From Sneathiella sp. (GTDB taxonomy: Bacteria; Pseudomonadota; Alphaproteobacteria; Sneathiellales; Sneathiellaceae), in NCBI GenBank assembly GCA_021741195.1, contig JAIOYL010000009.1, forward strand, positions 1-38,595: DNA of 38,595 bases. The letters run 5' to 3'. Under the pieces are notes generated by a model, which was given only the letters and a program-made list of their open reading frames with translations, searched no databases and had not been told where the DNA came from. Shown here in pieces: positions 8,116 through 18,004 of this stretch (its first letter is position 1; each line of letters starts with the position of its first letter). Both the position numbers and the translations under genes were made by a program.

Positions 8116-9789
8116 ATGACATTTACACCCGGCGAAAAATACAAGGCGTTTCAGCCGATCAATTTACCGGACCGCCAATGGCCGACGAAAGTAATCGACA
8201 AGGCACCGATCTGGTGCAGCGTCGATTTGCGCGATGGAAACCAGGCGCTGATCGAGCCCATGGGGCATGAACGCAAACTCCGGATGTTCCGGCATCTGGT
8301 AGCGCTTGGCTTCAAGGAAATCGAGGTTGGGTTTCCCTCGGCCTCGCAGACGGATTTCGATTTCGTCCGCTTCCTGATCGATGAAGGGGAGATCCCGGAC
8401 GACGTCAAGATCCAGGTGCTGACCCAGGCACGCGAGGAACTGATCCGCAAAACCTTTGACAGCGTTCGCGGCGCCAAACAGGCGATCGTGCATCTGTATA
8501 ACTCCACTTCGACGTTGCAGCGCCGGGTGGTGTTTGACCTCGATAAAGTCGGCATCAAGCAGATCGCCATCGAAGGCGCGAAACTGGTGCGTCAGTTGGC
8601 CGACGAAATGCCGGAAACCCATATTCAGATGGAATATTCCCCGGAAAGCTTTACCCAGACGGAACTCGATTACGCCTGCGAGGTCTGCACGGCGGTGATG
8701 AAAATCTGGAAACCGACGGTGGACAACAGGATCATCTTCAACCTGCCGGCGACGGTGGAAGTCGCAAGCGCCAATATCTATGCCGACCAGATCGAATGGA
8801 TGCACCGCAATCTGCCTGAGCGCGAAAAGATCATTCTCAGCCTGCATCCGCATAATGACCGCGGGACCGGCGTTGCGGCGGCCGAATTCGGGATCATGGC
8901 CGGCGCCGACCGTGTCGAGGGCACCCTGTTCGGGAACGGTGAGCGCACCGGTAATGTCGATGTGGTCAATATTGCGATGAATATGTACACGCAGGGCGTC
9001 GATCCGAAGCTTGATTTCAGCGATATCAACGAGGTCGTCCGCACGGTGGAATATTGTAACCAGTTGCCGGTTCACCCGCGTCATCCTTATGGCGGCGATC
9101 TGGTTTTCACTGCCTTTTCCGGCTCCCATCAGGATGCTATCAAGAAGGGCTTCGCGGCGCTCAAGAAATCGAACAACCCGCTTTGGGAAATTCCCTATCT
9201 GCCGATCGATCCGGCCGATTTGGGGCGCAACTATGACGCTGTGATCCGGGTCAACAGCCAGTCGGGTAAGGGTGGGGTCGCCTATCTTCTGGAGGAAGAC
9301 TACGGGATTGAACTGCCGCGCTTGCTGCAGGTGGAATTCAGCAAGGTCGTGCAGGGGATTACCGACGCGACCGGTAAGGAGCTGTCGTCGGCAACAATCT
9401 ATGAGATCTTCGAGAATGAATATCTCAATAGCAATGGCGGGCTGGAATTTGTCGATCATTACTCCACGGTCGAGGGTCAAGGCTCCGAGCGAAGGAAGCT
9501 GGTCGCAACGGTCAGGGACAAAGGCAAAGAGCTAAAACTGGAAGGAACAGGGACCGGTCCCATAGACGCCTATATGTCAGCGCTGACGGAAAAATATGAT
9601 CTCGATCTCAAGGTCAATGACTACCGCGAACATACGATGGGCTTCGGCTCCGATGCGGTCGCCATCGCCTATGTCGAGATGCGCGGAAGCAACGGCGAAC
9701 CTATTTTTGGTGTCGGGCGGCATGCCAATATTGTAACCGCCTCGCTCAAGGCGATCACCAGCGCGGTCAATCGATCCACCAATCAATAA
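8116..9789 (+). CDS. leuA: 2-isopropylmalate synthase (long form)
   Basis: LeuA condenses acetyl-CoA with 2-ketoisovalerate, the first committed step of leucine synthesis. The 557-residue protein is the long (LeuA type 2) form. The TIM-barrel domain contains DLRDGNQ (37-43) with the metal and substrate ligands and the HxH motif in SLHPHNDRG (H244, H246). The [11 protein letters not shown] segment follows. The C-terminal region (about 430-557) is the leucine-binding LeuA allosteric dimer domain, with [14 protein letters not shown] near the end, so feedback inhibition by leucine is likely. The ATG has AGAGGA at 8102-8107. It is preceded by a 300-base structured leader with a leucine-rich peptide and followed by a terminator. 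Confidence 0.96.
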   Translation: MTFTPGEKYKAFQPINLPDRQWPTKVIDKAPIWCSVDLRDGNQALIEPMGHERKLRMFRHLVALGFKEIEVGFPSASQTDFDFVRFLIDEGEIPDDVKIQVLTQAREELIRKTFDSVRGAKQAIVHLYNSTSTLQRRVVFDLDKVGIKQIAIEGAKLVRQLADEMPETHIQMEYSPESFTQTELDYACEVCTAVMKIWKPTVDNRIIFNLPATVEVASANIYADQIEWMHRNLPEREKIILSLHPHNDRGTGVAAAEFGIMAGADRVEGTLFGNGERTGNVDVVNIAMNMYTQGVDPKLDFSDINEVVRTVEYCNQLPVHPRHPYGGDLVFTAFSGSHQDAIKKGFAALKKSNNPLWEIPYLPIDPADLGRNYDAVIRVNSQSGKGGVAYLLEEDYGIELPRLLQVEFSKVVQGITDATGKELSSATIYEIFENEYLNSNGGLEFVDHYSTVEGQGSERRKLVATVRDKGKELKLEGTGTGPIDAYMSALTEKYDLDLKVNDYREHTMGFGSDAVAIAYVEMRGSNGEPIFGVGRHANIVTASLKAITSAVNRSTNQ

Positions 9790-9798
9790 AGCGATACA

Positions 9799-9833
9799 GG
9801 GCTGGCGAGTTCTTTCCCGCCAGTCCATTTTTT
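9799..9833 (+). terminator. Rho-independent terminator after leuA
   Basis: GGGCTGGCG (9799-9807) pairs with CGCCAGTCC (9818-9826) with one G-U, then ATTTTTT. It lies 10 bases after the leuA stop. Confidence 0.85.
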
Positions 9834-9872
9834 GACGCGTGACGGGGCTGATCTTTTGTGGGAAAATCGCCT

Positions 9873-10547
9873 ATGAATGAAAAATCGCCCAATATTCTTG
9901 TCGTCTTCGATTGCGATGGCACCCTTGTTGACAGCCAGCATAATGTCGTTGCCTGCATGCGCGCGGCCTTTGCTGATGAAGGGCTTGACGTTCCGGACGA
10001 TCAATCAATACGCAATACAATCGGCCTTAATCCCGATGAAGCCGTGCTAAGGCTCGCGCTTCGGCCACTTGACGAGGAGCTGCTGGTGAGGCTGGTGAAT
10101 GGCTACAAATCCGGCTTTTTTCAGCGGCGCCTTCAATCCGACCATCAGGAGCCGCTTTATGCCGGTGCGCGTGAGACAATCCGGGAGCTGGCGGCGCGGA
10201 ATATACCCATGGCGGTCGCGACGGGAAAATCCCTGCGAGGATTGCGCGCGGTCCTGGAGCAGCATTCCTTGCAGGATTATTTTATCTCCCTGCAGACACC
10301 GGATCACAATCCGGGAAAACCGCATCCGCAGATGCTGGAAAAGGCGATGCTGGACGCCGGAACGCGCGCCGACCAGACCTTCATGGTTGGCGACACCAGT
10401 TTCGATATGATGCTGGCGAGAAACGCGGGCTGCCGGGCAATTGGCGTTCGCTGGGGATATCATCAGGAGGCGGAGCTTCTTGATAGCGGCGCCGAGCGCC
10501 TGATTACTCAATTTGAAGAACTGCTGGCGATTGTCGGTAATGCATAA
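9873..10547 (+). CDS. HAD-family hydrolase (phosphoglycolate phosphatase-like)
   Basis: A haloacid dehalogenase superfamily phosphatase, subfamily IA. I start at the ATG at 9873 (224 residues, MNEKSPNILVVFDCDGT); an in-frame GTG at 9858 would add five residues. Motif I is D13-C-D15-G-T, motif II is T117 in AVATGKS, motif III is K149 in NPGKPHP and motif IV is GDTSFDM with D174 and D178, so all catalytic residues are present. The cap domain lies at about residues 25-90. In alphaproteobacteria a HAD gene commonly sits between an rluC-type gene and the ATP12 gene, as here, although leuA has been placed between them. The substrate is not known; phosphoglycolate is a guess from family resemblance. 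Confidence 0.85.
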   Translation: MNEKSPNILVVFDCDGTLVDSQHNVVACMRAAFADEGLDVPDDQSIRNTIGLNPDEAVLRLALRPLDEELLVRLVNGYKSGFFQRRLQSDHQEPLYAGARETIRELAARNIPMAVATGKSLRGLRAVLEQHSLQDYFISLQTPDHNPGKPHPQMLEKAMLDAGTRADQTFMVGDTSFDMMLARNAGCRAIGVRWGYHQEAELLDSGAERLITQFEELLAIVGNA

Positions 10548-10590
10548 AGACGAAGCGAAAACTTGCTTTTTCTAAATTATTCGCTATAAG

Positions 10591-10606
10591 CCAAACGACT
10601 GTTTGG
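10591..10606 (+). promoter_or_regulatory. Inverted repeat upstream of the ATP12 gene
   Basis: CCAAAC (10591-10596) and GTTTGG (10601-10606) flank GACT. It lies 25 bases before the ATP12 start and 43 bases after the HAD gene stop. It could be a weak terminator or a protein-binding site; there is no T-tract. Confidence 0.3.
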
Positions 10607-10631
10607 TTAAGGGGCTGAAAGCGAAACGGGA

Positions 10632-11333
10632 ATGAAGCGTTTTTTTACCAATGTGGCGATAAAGGAGGACGGGGATGCCTATTCCGTTCTGCTGGACGGC
10701 CGGGAGATCAAAACTCCTGCCAAAGCCCCGCTTCGCCTGCCAACAAAAGCGCTTGCTGATGCTATTGCCGAAGAGTGGGACCGTCAGGAAGAAAAAATAA
10801 GTCCCGCCACTATGCCCCTGATGCAGGCTGCCGCGACCGCCATCGACCGGGTGTGTCCGCAGCGCGAAAAAGTCATCGAGGATATAACGGCTTATGGTGG
10901 CAGCGATCTCGTCTGCTATCGGGCGACGCATCCTGAAAGCCTGATCGCCAAACAAGCGGCGGCATGGGATCCCATGCTTGACTGGGCTCGCAATCGGCAT
11001 GGCGTGATCTTGAAAGTCGGGCAGGGGATCGCGCATATTCCGCAGACCCCCGAGGCGCTCGCCAATATGAAGGCGGTGGTGGAAGCGCAAAAAGATATGA
11101 CGCTCGCCCCGCTTTATAATATTACTGCGTTATGCGGATCTTTGGTGATAGCGCTGGCGGTCTTGGATGGGCATGTCGGCGCAACGGATGCCTTCGAGAT
11201 CAGCGAGCTTGACGAGACCCATACCATGGAACTCTGGGGGACGGACGCGGAAGCGCTGGCAAGATGTAAGAATAACAAGGAAAGCCTGATTGCAAGCACG
11301 CGGTTTTTGCAATTAAGCGGTATCATAGCCTGA
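10632..11333 (+). CDS. ATP12-family F1-ATPase assembly chaperone
   Basis: ATP12 binds the alpha subunit during F1-ATPase assembly; the family is shared by mitochondria and alphaproteobacteria, which supports the taxonomic call. The 233-residue protein has the family pattern: an N-terminal beta region with VLLDGREIKTPAKAPLRLPT, the helical EEWDRQEEKISPATMPLMQAAATAID segment, DLVCYRA-HPE-L--KQ--AWDP-LDWA, and a C-terminal WG-D-EA-AR. The ATG is preceded by a weak AACGGGA. Only 9 bases separate it from pccB, so the two are probably co-transcribed. Confidence 0.92.
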   Translation: MKRFFTNVAIKEDGDAYSVLLDGREIKTPAKAPLRLPTKALADAIAEEWDRQEEKISPATMPLMQAAATAIDRVCPQREKVIEDITAYGGSDLVCYRATHPESLIAKQAAAWDPMLDWARNRHGVILKVGQGIAHIPQTPEALANMKAVVEAQKDMTLAPLYNITALCGSLVIALAVLDGHVGATDAFEISELDETHTMELWGTDAEALARCKNNKESLIASTRFLQLSGIIA

Positions 11334-11342
11334 GGAGATAAC

Positions 11343-12875
11343 ATGCAGGACATCATTCAGCAGCTGGAAGAGAAACGGGCGAAGGCGCGTCTGGGGGGCG
11401 GAGAGAAACGGGTTGCGGCGCAGCATGGCAAAGGCAAGCTGACGGCACGTGAACGCATCAGCCTGTTGCTGGACGAAAAATCCTTCGAAGAATGGGACAT
11501 GTTTGTCGAGCATCGCTGCGTCGATTTCGGCATGGAAGAAGAGACGATTATCGGTGATGGCGTCATTGCCGGCCATGGCACCATCAACGGCAAGCTCGTC
11601 TTCGTCTTCAGTCAGGATTTCACGGTGTTCGGCGGATCGCTCTCGGAGTATCACGCCAAGAAAATCTGCAAGATCATGGATAAGGCGGTTCAGGTCGGCG
11701 CGCCGGTTATCGGCCTCAACGATTCGGGCGGCGCGCGTATTCAGGAGGGCATCGACAGTCTCGCGGGCTATGCTGAGGTCTTCCAGCGCAACGTCATGGC
11801 CTCCGGCGTGATCCCGCAGATTTCGGTGATCATGGGCCCTTGTGCGGGCGGGGCGGTTTACTCTCCGGCGATGACGGATTTTATTTTCATGGTTCGGGAC
11901 AGCTCCTATATGTTCGTGACGGGCCCCGACGTGGTGAAGACCGTGACCAACGAGACGGTGACGGCGGAAGAGCTCGGCGGCGCAGGCACACATACCAGCA
12001 AATCCTCGGTCGCCGATAACGCCTATGACAATGATGTCGAGGTTTTGACCGAGGTCCGGCGCCTCGTCGACTTCCTGCCCTCAAGCAATCTGGAATCTTC
12101 CCCGGTCCGCAAAAGCTTTGATGATCCGGACCGCAAGGAAACCTCTCTCAATACCCTCGTTCCCGCCAATGCGAACAAGCCCTACGATATGATGGAGTTG
12201 GTCGAAAAGCTGGTTGATGAAGGGGATTTCTTCGAGATCCAGCCGAATTTTGCGAAAAACATCATCACCGGTTTCGGCCGGATGGAGGGGCAGACAGTTG
12301 GGATCGTCGCCAACCAGCCGATGGTGCTGGCGGGCTGTCTTGATATCGACAGCTCCAAAAAGGCGGCGCGCTTCGTTCGCTTCTGCGATTGCTTCAATAT
12401 TCCGATCGTGACCCTTGTCGATGTGCCGGGCTTCCTGCCGGGAACGTCCCAGGAATATGGCGGGATTATCAAGCATGGGGCGAAACTGCTTTATGCCTAT
12501 GCCGAGGCGACGGTGCCGAAAGTGACCATCATTACCCGCAAGGCCTATGGCGGCGCCTATGACGTGATGGCGTCGAAGCATCTGCGCGGCGATGTCAATT
12601 ATGCCTGGCCGTCGGCGGAGATCGCGGTGATGGGCTCGAAGGGCGCGGTGGAGATCATTTTCCGCTCCGAGATTGGCGATACCGAAAAAATCCAGAAACG
12701 CACCGATGAATACCAGAAGCGCTTCGCCAATCCCTTTGTCGCCGGACATCGCGGATTCATTGACGATGTCATCATGCCCAATAACACGCGGCACCGCATC
12801 ATCGCATCGCTCCGGATGCTGAAAAACAAACACCTGGAAAATCCGTGGAAAAAACACGGCAATATACCGCTATAA
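11343..12875 (+). CDS. pccB: Propionyl-CoA carboxylase beta subunit (carboxyltransferase)
   Basis: The carboxyltransferase half of propionyl-CoA carboxylase moves the carboxyl group from biotin to propionyl-CoA, giving methylmalonyl-CoA for entry into the TCA cycle. The 510-residue protein has the tandem crotonase-fold layout of acyl-CoA carboxylase beta subunits: the N-terminal half with [20 protein letters not shown] and the oxyanion-hole glycines in [12 protein letters not shown], the C-terminal half with [26 protein letters not shown] and [25 protein letters not shown] gives a good ribosome binding site. It is followed 26 bases later by pccA. Propionyl specificity is inferred from strong similarity to the PccB pattern; acetyl-CoA is possible. 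Confidence 0.93.
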   Translation: MQDIIQQLEEKRAKARLGGGEKRVAAQHGKGKLTARERISLLLDEKSFEEWDMFVEHRCVDFGMEEETIIGDGVIAGHGTINGKLVFVFSQDFTVFGGSLSEYHAKKICKIMDKAVQVGAPVIGLNDSGGARIQEGIDSLAGYAEVFQRNVMASGVIPQISVIMGPCAGGAVYSPAMTDFIFMVRDSSYMFVTGPDVVKTVTNETVTAEELGGAGTHTSKSSVADNAYDNDVEVLTEVRRLVDFLPSSNLESSPVRKSFDDPDRKETSLNTLVPANANKPYDMMELVEKLVDEGDFFEIQPNFAKNIITGFGRMEGQTVGIVANQPMVLAGCLDIDSSKKAARFVRFCDCFNIPIVTLVDVPGFLPGTSQEYGGIIKHGAKLLYAYAEATVPKVTIITRKAYGGAYDVMASKHLRGDVNYAWPSAEIAVMGSKGAVEIIFRSEIGDTEKIQKRTDEYQKRFANPFVAGHRGFIDDVIMPNNTRHRIIASLRMLKNKHLENPWKKHGNIPL

Positions 12876-12901
12876 GGTCGGGTCAAGAGGGGAAGAAGTT
12901 T

Positions 12902-14869
12902 ATGTTCAAGAAGATCCTGATCGCCAACCGCGGCGAAATCGCCTGCCGGGTCATTCGCTCGGCGCGGGCCATGGGCATCGCAACGGTCGCGGTTTATTCC
13001 GATGCCGATGACGGCGCCGTGCATATGAGAATGGCGGACGAGGCCGTTCATATCGGTCCTTCTGCCGCCGCCGAAAGCTATCTCGACATTGACAAGATTA
13101 TCAAGGCTTGCAAGCAGACAGGTGCGGAAGCCGTCCATCCCGGGTACGGATTTTTGTCCGAGAACCAGGCCTTTGCCGATGAGCTGGATGCGGCCGGGAT
13201 CATCTTTATCGGCCCGGGCCAGAAGGCCATCGCCTCCATGGGTGACAAAATAGCCTCCAAGAAGCTCGCGCATGCCGCCGGTGTGAATACGGTTCCGGGC
13301 CATATGGACCTGATCAAGGACGCCACGCATGCGGTGACAATCTCCAAGGAAATCGGTTACCCGGTGATGATCAAGGCTTCCGCCGGTGGCGGCGGCAAGG
13401 GCATGCGGGTTGCCTTTAACGACGCCGAGGCGCATGAGGGCTTTCAGTCCGCGAAGAACGAAGCCATGAGCAGCTTTGGCGATGACCGTATCTTTATCGA
13501 GAAATTCGTTGTCGATCCGCGCCATATTGAGATCCAGATACTCGCCGACAAGCATGGCACCTGTCTTTATCTCGGTGAACGTGAATGTTCTGTCCAGCGG
13601 CGGCATCAGAAGGTCGTGGAAGAGGCACCGAGCCCGTTTGTCGATGAGAAGCTTCGCAAGGCCATGGGCGAGCAGGCCGTCGCGCTGGCGAAAGAGGTCG
13701 ACTATCATTCCGCCGGGACGGTTGAGTTTATTGTCGGTAGCGACAAGAGCTTCTATTTCCTGGAAATGAATACACGCTTGCAAGTGGAGCATCCGGTCAC
13801 CGAACTGATTACCGGGATCGACCTTGTCGAGCAGATGATCCGCGTCGCTTATGGAGAAAAGCTGGGTCTCACGCAAAGGGATATCAAGCTCACCGGCTGG
13901 GCGCTGGAGAGCCGCCTCTATGCCGAGGACCCCTACCGGGGCTTCCTGCCGTCCATCGGCCGCCTGAGCCGCTACCGTGTGCCGAAGGGCGAGCATGTCC
14001 GGGTCGATACAGGCGTCACTGAAGGCTCCGAGATCACCATGTTCTATGATCCGATGATCGCCAAGCTGGTGACCTATGGCAAAACCCGCGAAGACGCCAT
14101 CGTTGAGATGGGCCGCGCGCTTGACGCCTATGAAGTGAGCGGCATAGCCCATAATATCAATTTCCTGAATGCGGTCTGCAACCATCCAAGATTCAAGGCC
14201 GGGAACCTGACGACCGGTTTTATCGCCGAGGAATATCCTGACGGCTTCCACGGCGCGCCGCTTGAAAAGGAAACCTATGACAAGCTGGTTGCGATCGCCG
14301 TTCTCGTTCATGCGCGCTATAGCAGCCGGTCGACAACAGGCGTCATCGAGAAAACGTCGCGCAAATGGGTTGTTGGCGACGGCAAGGAAAAATCAACCAA
14401 GGTGTCGGCGGAAGATGCCAAGGGTGGTATCGACGTTACGATTGATGACCGGATCATCGCTATTCGCAGTAAATGGGTGCCGGGCAAGCGCCGGGTGAAG
14501 GCGCGGGTCAATGGACATAAAATGATCGCGCAGCTGGAACTGTCGCGGGGGATCGTGCTCTTGACCCATGGCGGCGCTGTGCTGGAACTCGCCGTGCGGC
14601 GGCCGGCGGCGGCAAAGCTCGCTGATTTGATGCCGGTCAAGGTCCCGGCGGATATGTCGAAATTCCTGCTCTGCCCGATGCCCGGTATGATCGTTTCGGT
14701 CAATGTCGGTGAGGGGGACGAGGTGAAAGCTGGTCAGGCGCTCGCGGTTGTAGAAGCGATGAAGATGGAGAATATCCTTCGCGCTGAGCAGGACGGCGTT
14801 GTTATCAAGATCAATGCCGGCACCGGTGACATTCTGGCCGTGGACGCCGTTATTCTCGAGTTTGAATAG
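12902..14869 (+). CDS. pccA: Propionyl-CoA carboxylase alpha subunit (biotin carboxylase + biotin carrier)
   Basis: This subunit carboxylates its own biotin with ATP and bicarbonate and hands it to PccB. I start at the ATG at 12902, preceded by GAGGGGAAG, giving 655 residues ([21 protein letters not shown]); the open frame upstream lies in pccB. The order is biotin carboxylase N-domain (1-110), ATP-grasp domain (about 115-310, with [25 protein letters not shown]), biotin carboxylase C-domain (to about 445), a linker/BT domain, and a biotinyl domain at the C-terminus with EAMKMEN, where K621 is the biotinylation site. Its last 20 bases overlap the convergent lipB. Confidence 0.94.
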   Translation: MFKKILIANRGEIACRVIRSARAMGIATVAVYSDADDGAVHMRMADEAVHIGPSAAAESYLDIDKIIKACKQTGAEAVHPGYGFLSENQAFADELDAAGIIFIGPGQKAIASMGDKIASKKLAHAAGVNTVPGHMDLIKDATHAVTISKEIGYPVMIKASAGGGGKGMRVAFNDAEAHEGFQSAKNEAMSSFGDDRIFIEKFVVDPRHIEIQILADKHGTCLYLGERECSVQRRHQKVVEEAPSPFVDEKLRKAMGEQAVALAKEVDYHSAGTVEFIVGSDKSFYFLEMNTRLQVEHPVTELITGIDLVEQMIRVAYGEKLGLTQRDIKLTGWALESRLYAEDPYRGFLPSIGRLSRYRVPKGEHVRVDTGVTEGSEITMFYDPMIAKLVTYGKTREDAIVEMGRALDAYEVSGIAHNINFLNAVCNHPRFKAGNLTTGFIAEEYPDGFHGAPLEKETYDKLVAIAVLVHARYSSRSTTGVIEKTSRKWVVGDGKEKSTKVSAEDAKGGIDVTIDDRIIAIRSKWVPGKRRVKARVNGHKMIAQLELSRGIVLLTHGGAVLELAVRRPAAAKLADLMPVKVPADMSKFLLCPMPGMIVSVNVGEGDEVKAGQALAVVEAMKMENILRAEQDGVVIKINAGTGDILAVDAVILEFE

Positions 14870-15539
14870 GCCGGGGAGAGGCCTTCGGGATAATTGATCC
14901 CCGGGCGCCTTGCTCCAGGAATATCTTTTCGAAACCGGCTTTGAGTTCCATGTCGAATTCCGCCATGCTGACGGGGATGCCGAGATTGACAAGGGATGTC
15001 ACGCCATGCTCCGAAATCCCGCACGGGACGATGCCGCTGTAATGGCTGAGGTCGGGGTCGACATTGATGGAGATGCCGTGGAAAGTGACCCAGCGGCGCA
15101 CCCGAACCCCGATCGCAGCGATCTTGTCCTCACGAAAGCCGCGGTCAACCCAGACGCCAACACGGCCGCAGCGCTTCTCGCCTTTCACCTGATACTGGGC
15201 GAGCACGTCGATGACCCAGTCTTCCAGATCCTGAACATAGGCCCTGACATCAGAATTGCGTTTCTTTAGATCCAGCAGGACATAGGCGATCCGCTGGCCC
15301 GGGCCGTGATACGTATACTGGCCACCACGCCCGGCCTCGTAGACCGGAAAGCGGTCCGGCGCAATCAGGTCGGAAACATCGGCGCTGGTCCCTGCGGTAT
15401 AGAGCGGGGGATGCTCGAGCAGCCAGACAAGCTCGCGCGCCGTTCCTTCACGGATTTGTCCGACCCGTTCCTCCATTATGGCAAGTGCCTCCTCATAGGG
15501 CACCGGATCATCGGAGATTTTCCATTCGATTTCCTGCAT
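14850..15539 (-). CDS. lipB: Octanoyl-[ACP]:protein octanoyltransferase
   Basis: LipB transfers octanoate from acyl carrier protein to lipoyl domains, the first step of endogenous lipoate attachment. The 229-residue protein contains [12 protein letters not shown] (71-82), the lysine K139 in [21 protein letters not shown], and the catalytic cysteine C173 in [15 protein letters not shown]. The last 30 residues beyond the fold are poorly conserved. It runs convergently to pccA and overlaps its end by 20 bases, so the two stops are interlocked and no conventional terminator separates them. Confidence 0.95.
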   Translation of the reverse strand: MQEIEWKISDDPVPYEEALAIMEERVGQIREGTARELVWLLEHPPLYTAGTSADVSDLIAPDRFPVYEAGRGGQYTYHGPGQRIAYVLLDLKKRNSDVRAYVQDLEDWVIDVLAQYQVKGEKRCGRVGVWVDRGFREDKIAAIGVRVRRWVTFHGISINVDPDLSHYSGIVPCGISEHGVTSLVNLGIPVSMAEFDMELKAGFEKIFLEQGARGSIIPKASPRPIQTRE

Positions 15540-15644
15540 GGCTGAGTTATAGCAGTTCTGGGGGAAACGACAATATTCTGTAATGCCCTGTCCACTTTAA
15601 GAAGCTGTTAACCCTGATCGGCGATACTGGCTCTCCAACAATAT

Positions 15645-15914
15645 ATGGGACGCATGGATATGGATGTCGAAGACAAGGCAATTGAAGGCGTGGATGTGGA
15701 AATCTCGGTCGTTCTCGGAAAGGCCATCATGCCGATCCATCAACTCCTGAAAATGGGACGCGGTGCCGTGATCGAGCTTGACGCTGGTGCGGATGATGAC
15801 GCGATTGTTCTCGCCAACAACAAGCCAATTGCCTATGGCGGGATCATTATTGTCGACGACAATATCGGGATTTCCATCACTGACAACGTCAAAAGAAATC
15901 TCCCTGATTTTTAG
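15645..15914 (+). CDS. FliN/SpoA-domain protein (flagellar motor switch FliN-like)
   Basis: An 89-residue protein made almost entirely of one SpoA (FliN C-terminal) domain: VDVEISVVLGKAIMPIHQLLKMGRGAVIELD, then VLANNKPIAYGGIIIVDDNIGISIT. FliN forms part of the C-ring of the flagellar motor and controls switching with FliM and FliG. It is at the short end for FliN and lacks the usual N-terminal extension. It stands alone here between lipB and tRNA-Leu, with no flagellar gene in the window. Starts at 15654 or 15660 are also possible, as no ribosome binding site clearly picks one. It could be the true FliN encoded away from the flagellar cluster or an extra paralogue. Confidence 0.8.
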   Translation: MGRMDMDVEDKAIEGVDVEISVVLGKAIMPIHQLLKMGRGAVIELDAGADDDAIVLANNKPIAYGGIIIVDDNIGISITDNVKRNLPDF

Positions 15915-15974
15915 GGCCCTGACCTAATTCGACCAAATTAGTAATTCTGTTGTTGCACAGGGCGCAAACATTTG

Positions 15975-17618
15975 TTATCTCCGGGCACCATTGTGCGGCC
16001 GTGGCGGAATTGGTAGACGCGCAGCGTTGAGGTCGCTGTCCGGTAACACGGGTGGAAGTTCGAGTCTTCTCGGCCGCACCATCTCATCTTTTTGACTGTG
16101 GAAACCTGCTAACACCCTGAAGGGAAAGGCGGTTTCTATAGTTCGATAACCGTTTCCCCGCGAGTATCGCAGGGGCTCTGAAAATGCCAGCCTCAATACT
16201 GTTTGCTTCAATGCGAGATTGCCATTTTCGTATATATTCCAGGGCCTTGAGAGAAATTCCAAGGATAGTTCGATAAACTCTTCGAACCTCCCTTGTGGCG
16301 GAATGATTTGGCCCGCTCTTTCCTCCAGCAATATTTTATTCCGCTCCAGCTTGGCCAGCCTGCCCTCATAGGCCGTTACAAGAGGGTCGCTTGTGGCGCT
16401 CATAATCCGGTCAAGCATGTTCTCCATCTGATTCTCAACGTCTTTGATCTGGCGCGAAATGGTCTCCTTAGCCTTGTGAGCCTCAACGAGCCGCATATTC
16501 CAGGCATCCTTGAACATTGCCTTCGCGAGCGCGAAGAGCGGCTGTGTGGGTTGCAGGCTTCGTAGGATGTCTCCAAAACTATCCTCGATCTTTGCCCTAG
16601 GGACGGACTTGCGATGCGACGGACAACCGCGTGTATCGCAAAGGTAATAGGCATAGCGTTTGCGGCAGCCCTTTGACCAACAGGCCGTCATCGGTTTCCC
16701 GCAGTCGTCGCACAAAACGAAACCGCGTAGCGGGAAGTCTTCGTTGATGTCCTTGCGGGCGGCAGGACGAGCGCCGTCCTCCAGATTTTGGAGGATACGG
16801 CTATGTGTCTCAAAGCTGATAAGGGGCTCGTGATGCCCCTTTCGGAGTGAGACATCCCATTTTGGGGCTTCAATGTACCCTGCGTAAATCGAACGCGTCA
16901 GAAGCTTCGTGATTTTCCAGTAACGGATTTCGCCATTTGGTAAATCCTTGGGAAAATCCGGCTTTGACTCGAGAAAGCGCTTTACCTCGCCTTGAGAACG
17001 GAAACGTCCAATTGCGAAACCCTCCAGGGCTTCTGCAATGATCGAAGCCAGCGGCTCATCGCGCACCAGCAGCTTTCCATGAATACGATCCGATGCGTAT
17101 CTGTAGCCTATTGGCGCACGGTGAACCCAGTAACCCTTCTCAACACGGGCTTTCATCTTCTGAATCGTTTGTCGCCGGTTTTGTTCGCGTTCCAACTCGC
17201 CTTGCGCGGCGAAGATGGTTTCGACGAATTTGCCCTCGGGCGTGTCGTCGAGCTTGAAGTTCAGGCACTCGATCCGTGCGCCGCGTTGCTGGAACTCGCG
17301 CCTCAGCTTGATATGAAACTCCGTGTCGCGCGCAAAGCGCTTGAGATCGTCGAAAATGACGACATAGCTCTTCTCTGGCTGCGCATCGAGATAAGTGAGC
17401 AGGTTGACCATGCCAGGGCGCTTCATAAAATCCCCGCCACCGGACGCGTCGTCAGGGAACACTGCTTCAACCTCATATCCGTTTGCCTCAGCATATTGAC
17501 GGCAACGGTGTTCCTGACTTTCCAGACCGCTCCCTTCAAGTTTTTGCTTGGTACTTGATACACGACAGTAGATCACAGCCTTGGTGAGTTCGGGATTTTG
17601 TTTGTCGTTATGAGTCAT
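15975..17618 (-). CDS. Large serine recombinase (site-specific integrase)
   Basis: This enzyme most likely integrates and excises the element. Of 547 residues, the resolvase domain (about 12-155) has YCRVSS with catalytic S21, SYVVIFDDLKRFARDT and the active-site arginine region; a recombinase domain (about 165-280) with YWVHRAPIGYRY and RSIYAGYIEAPKW follows; then a zinc ribbon with C303-x2-C306 and C327/C332, and a coiled coil (about 360-435). The last 35 residues (from MVRPRRLELP) are antisense translation of tRNA-Leu and flanking DNA, so they depend on where the element sits. It is translationally coupled (ATGA) to the upstream small gene. Most large serine integrases target protein genes; a tRNA target is less usual. 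Confidence 0.92.
   Translation of the reverse strand: MTHNDKQNPELTKAVIYCRVSSTKQKLEGSGLESQEHRCRQYAEANGYEVEAVFPDDASGGGDFMKRPGMVNLLTYLDAQPEKSYVVIFDDLKRFARDTEFHIKLRREFQQRGARIECLNFKLDDTPEGKFVETIFAAQGELEREQNRRQTIQKMKARVEKGYWVHRAPIGYRYASDRIHGKLLVRDEPLASIIAEALEGFAIGRFRSQGEVKRFLESKPDFPKDLPNGEIRYWKITKLLTRSIYAGYIEAPKWDVSLRKGHHEPLISFETHSRILQNLEDGARPAARKDINEDFPLRGFVLCDDCGKPMTACWSKGCRKRYAYYLCDTRGCPSHRKSVPRAKIEDSFGDILRSLQPTQPLFALAKAMFKDAWNMRLVEAHKAKETISRQIKDVENQMENMLDRIMSATSDPLVTAYEGRLAKLERNKILLEERAGQIIPPQGRFEEFIELSLEFLSRPWNIYENGNLALKQTVLRLAFSEPLRYSRGNGYRTIETAFPFRVLAGFHSQKDEMVRPRRLELPPVLPDSDLNAARLPIPPRPHNGARR
15995..16081 (+). tRNA. tRNA-Leu (anticodon GAG)
   Basis: A class II tRNA of 87 bases with CCA encoded. 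The 7-bp acceptor stem pairs GCGGCCG (15995-16001) with CGGCCGC (16071-16077), followed by A and CCA (16079-16081). The D-arm begins TGGCGGAATTGGTAGACGC; the anticodon stem CAGCG/CGCTG encloses loop TTGAGGT with GAG at 16029-16031; a variable arm and the T-loop GTTCGAGTC follow. A plausible promoter (TTGCAC, 17 bases, TATCTC) precedes it. The recombinase gene reads antisense through the whole tRNA, marking it as the attachment site. Confidence 0.95.
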
Positions 17619-17962
17619 TCCGCCTCCATACAGCCCGAGGGGCCGTTATCTCTTTTGGTTGCAGATATTCGATGATCTTCCGATCTTACCTGATCGAACG
17701 CGGCTTTGGGACGTTGTTCGAGCCTTTTGTCATCTTGTCCACAGGCTTCCTGGAGGGGATGCACCCCGAAGCCCAGCTCGGCGAATGTAGAAACGAACAT
17801 CCAAATCGCTTGCAAGAATTCCTCTTTTTGTTCGTCGCTCAAGTCCGAGCCGTCCAGATACTGCTCATATTTCGCGACATCGACGGTTATGATGCGCTGT
17901 GCCGAAACGGCAAAATATTCTGACAGGCTTTTGTCGTTGCCCATGTCGGTATCATGTTTCAT
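17615..17962 (-). CDS. Hypothetical protein coupled to the recombinase
   Basis: An unrecognised 115-residue protein. I choose the ATG at 17962 because AGGAG stands 6 bases upstream; the open frame runs further to 18013. The central part (about 10-65) looks like a folded helical domain with SLSEYFAVSAQRIITVDVAKYEQYL and an acidic helix, then FVSTFAELGFGVHPLQEACG; the last 45 residues are polar and low in hydrophobics. Its stop overlaps the recombinase start by 4 bases, so it is made together with the recombinase and may modulate it, for example as a directionality or accessory factor. That role is inference from position alone. Confidence 0.7.
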   Translation of the reverse strand: MKHDTDMGNDKSLSEYFAVSAQRIITVDVAKYEQYLDGSDLSDEQKEEFLQAIWMFVSTFAELGFGVHPLQEACGQDDKRLEQRPKAAFDQVRSEDHRISATKRDNGPSGCMEAE

Positions 17963-18004
17963 CAAGTCTCCTTTCCGCACAGCGCAAACGATGACCCTAT
18001 CTTT

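Noticed and set aside
8164-9480. 438-codon open frame antisense to leuA
   Set aside because: Mirror of leuA codon bias; no recognisable protein features.
12599-14311. 570-codon open frame antisense to pccB and pccA
   Set aside because: Spans two clear genes on the plus strand and has no family pattern; an artefact of GC-skewed third positions.
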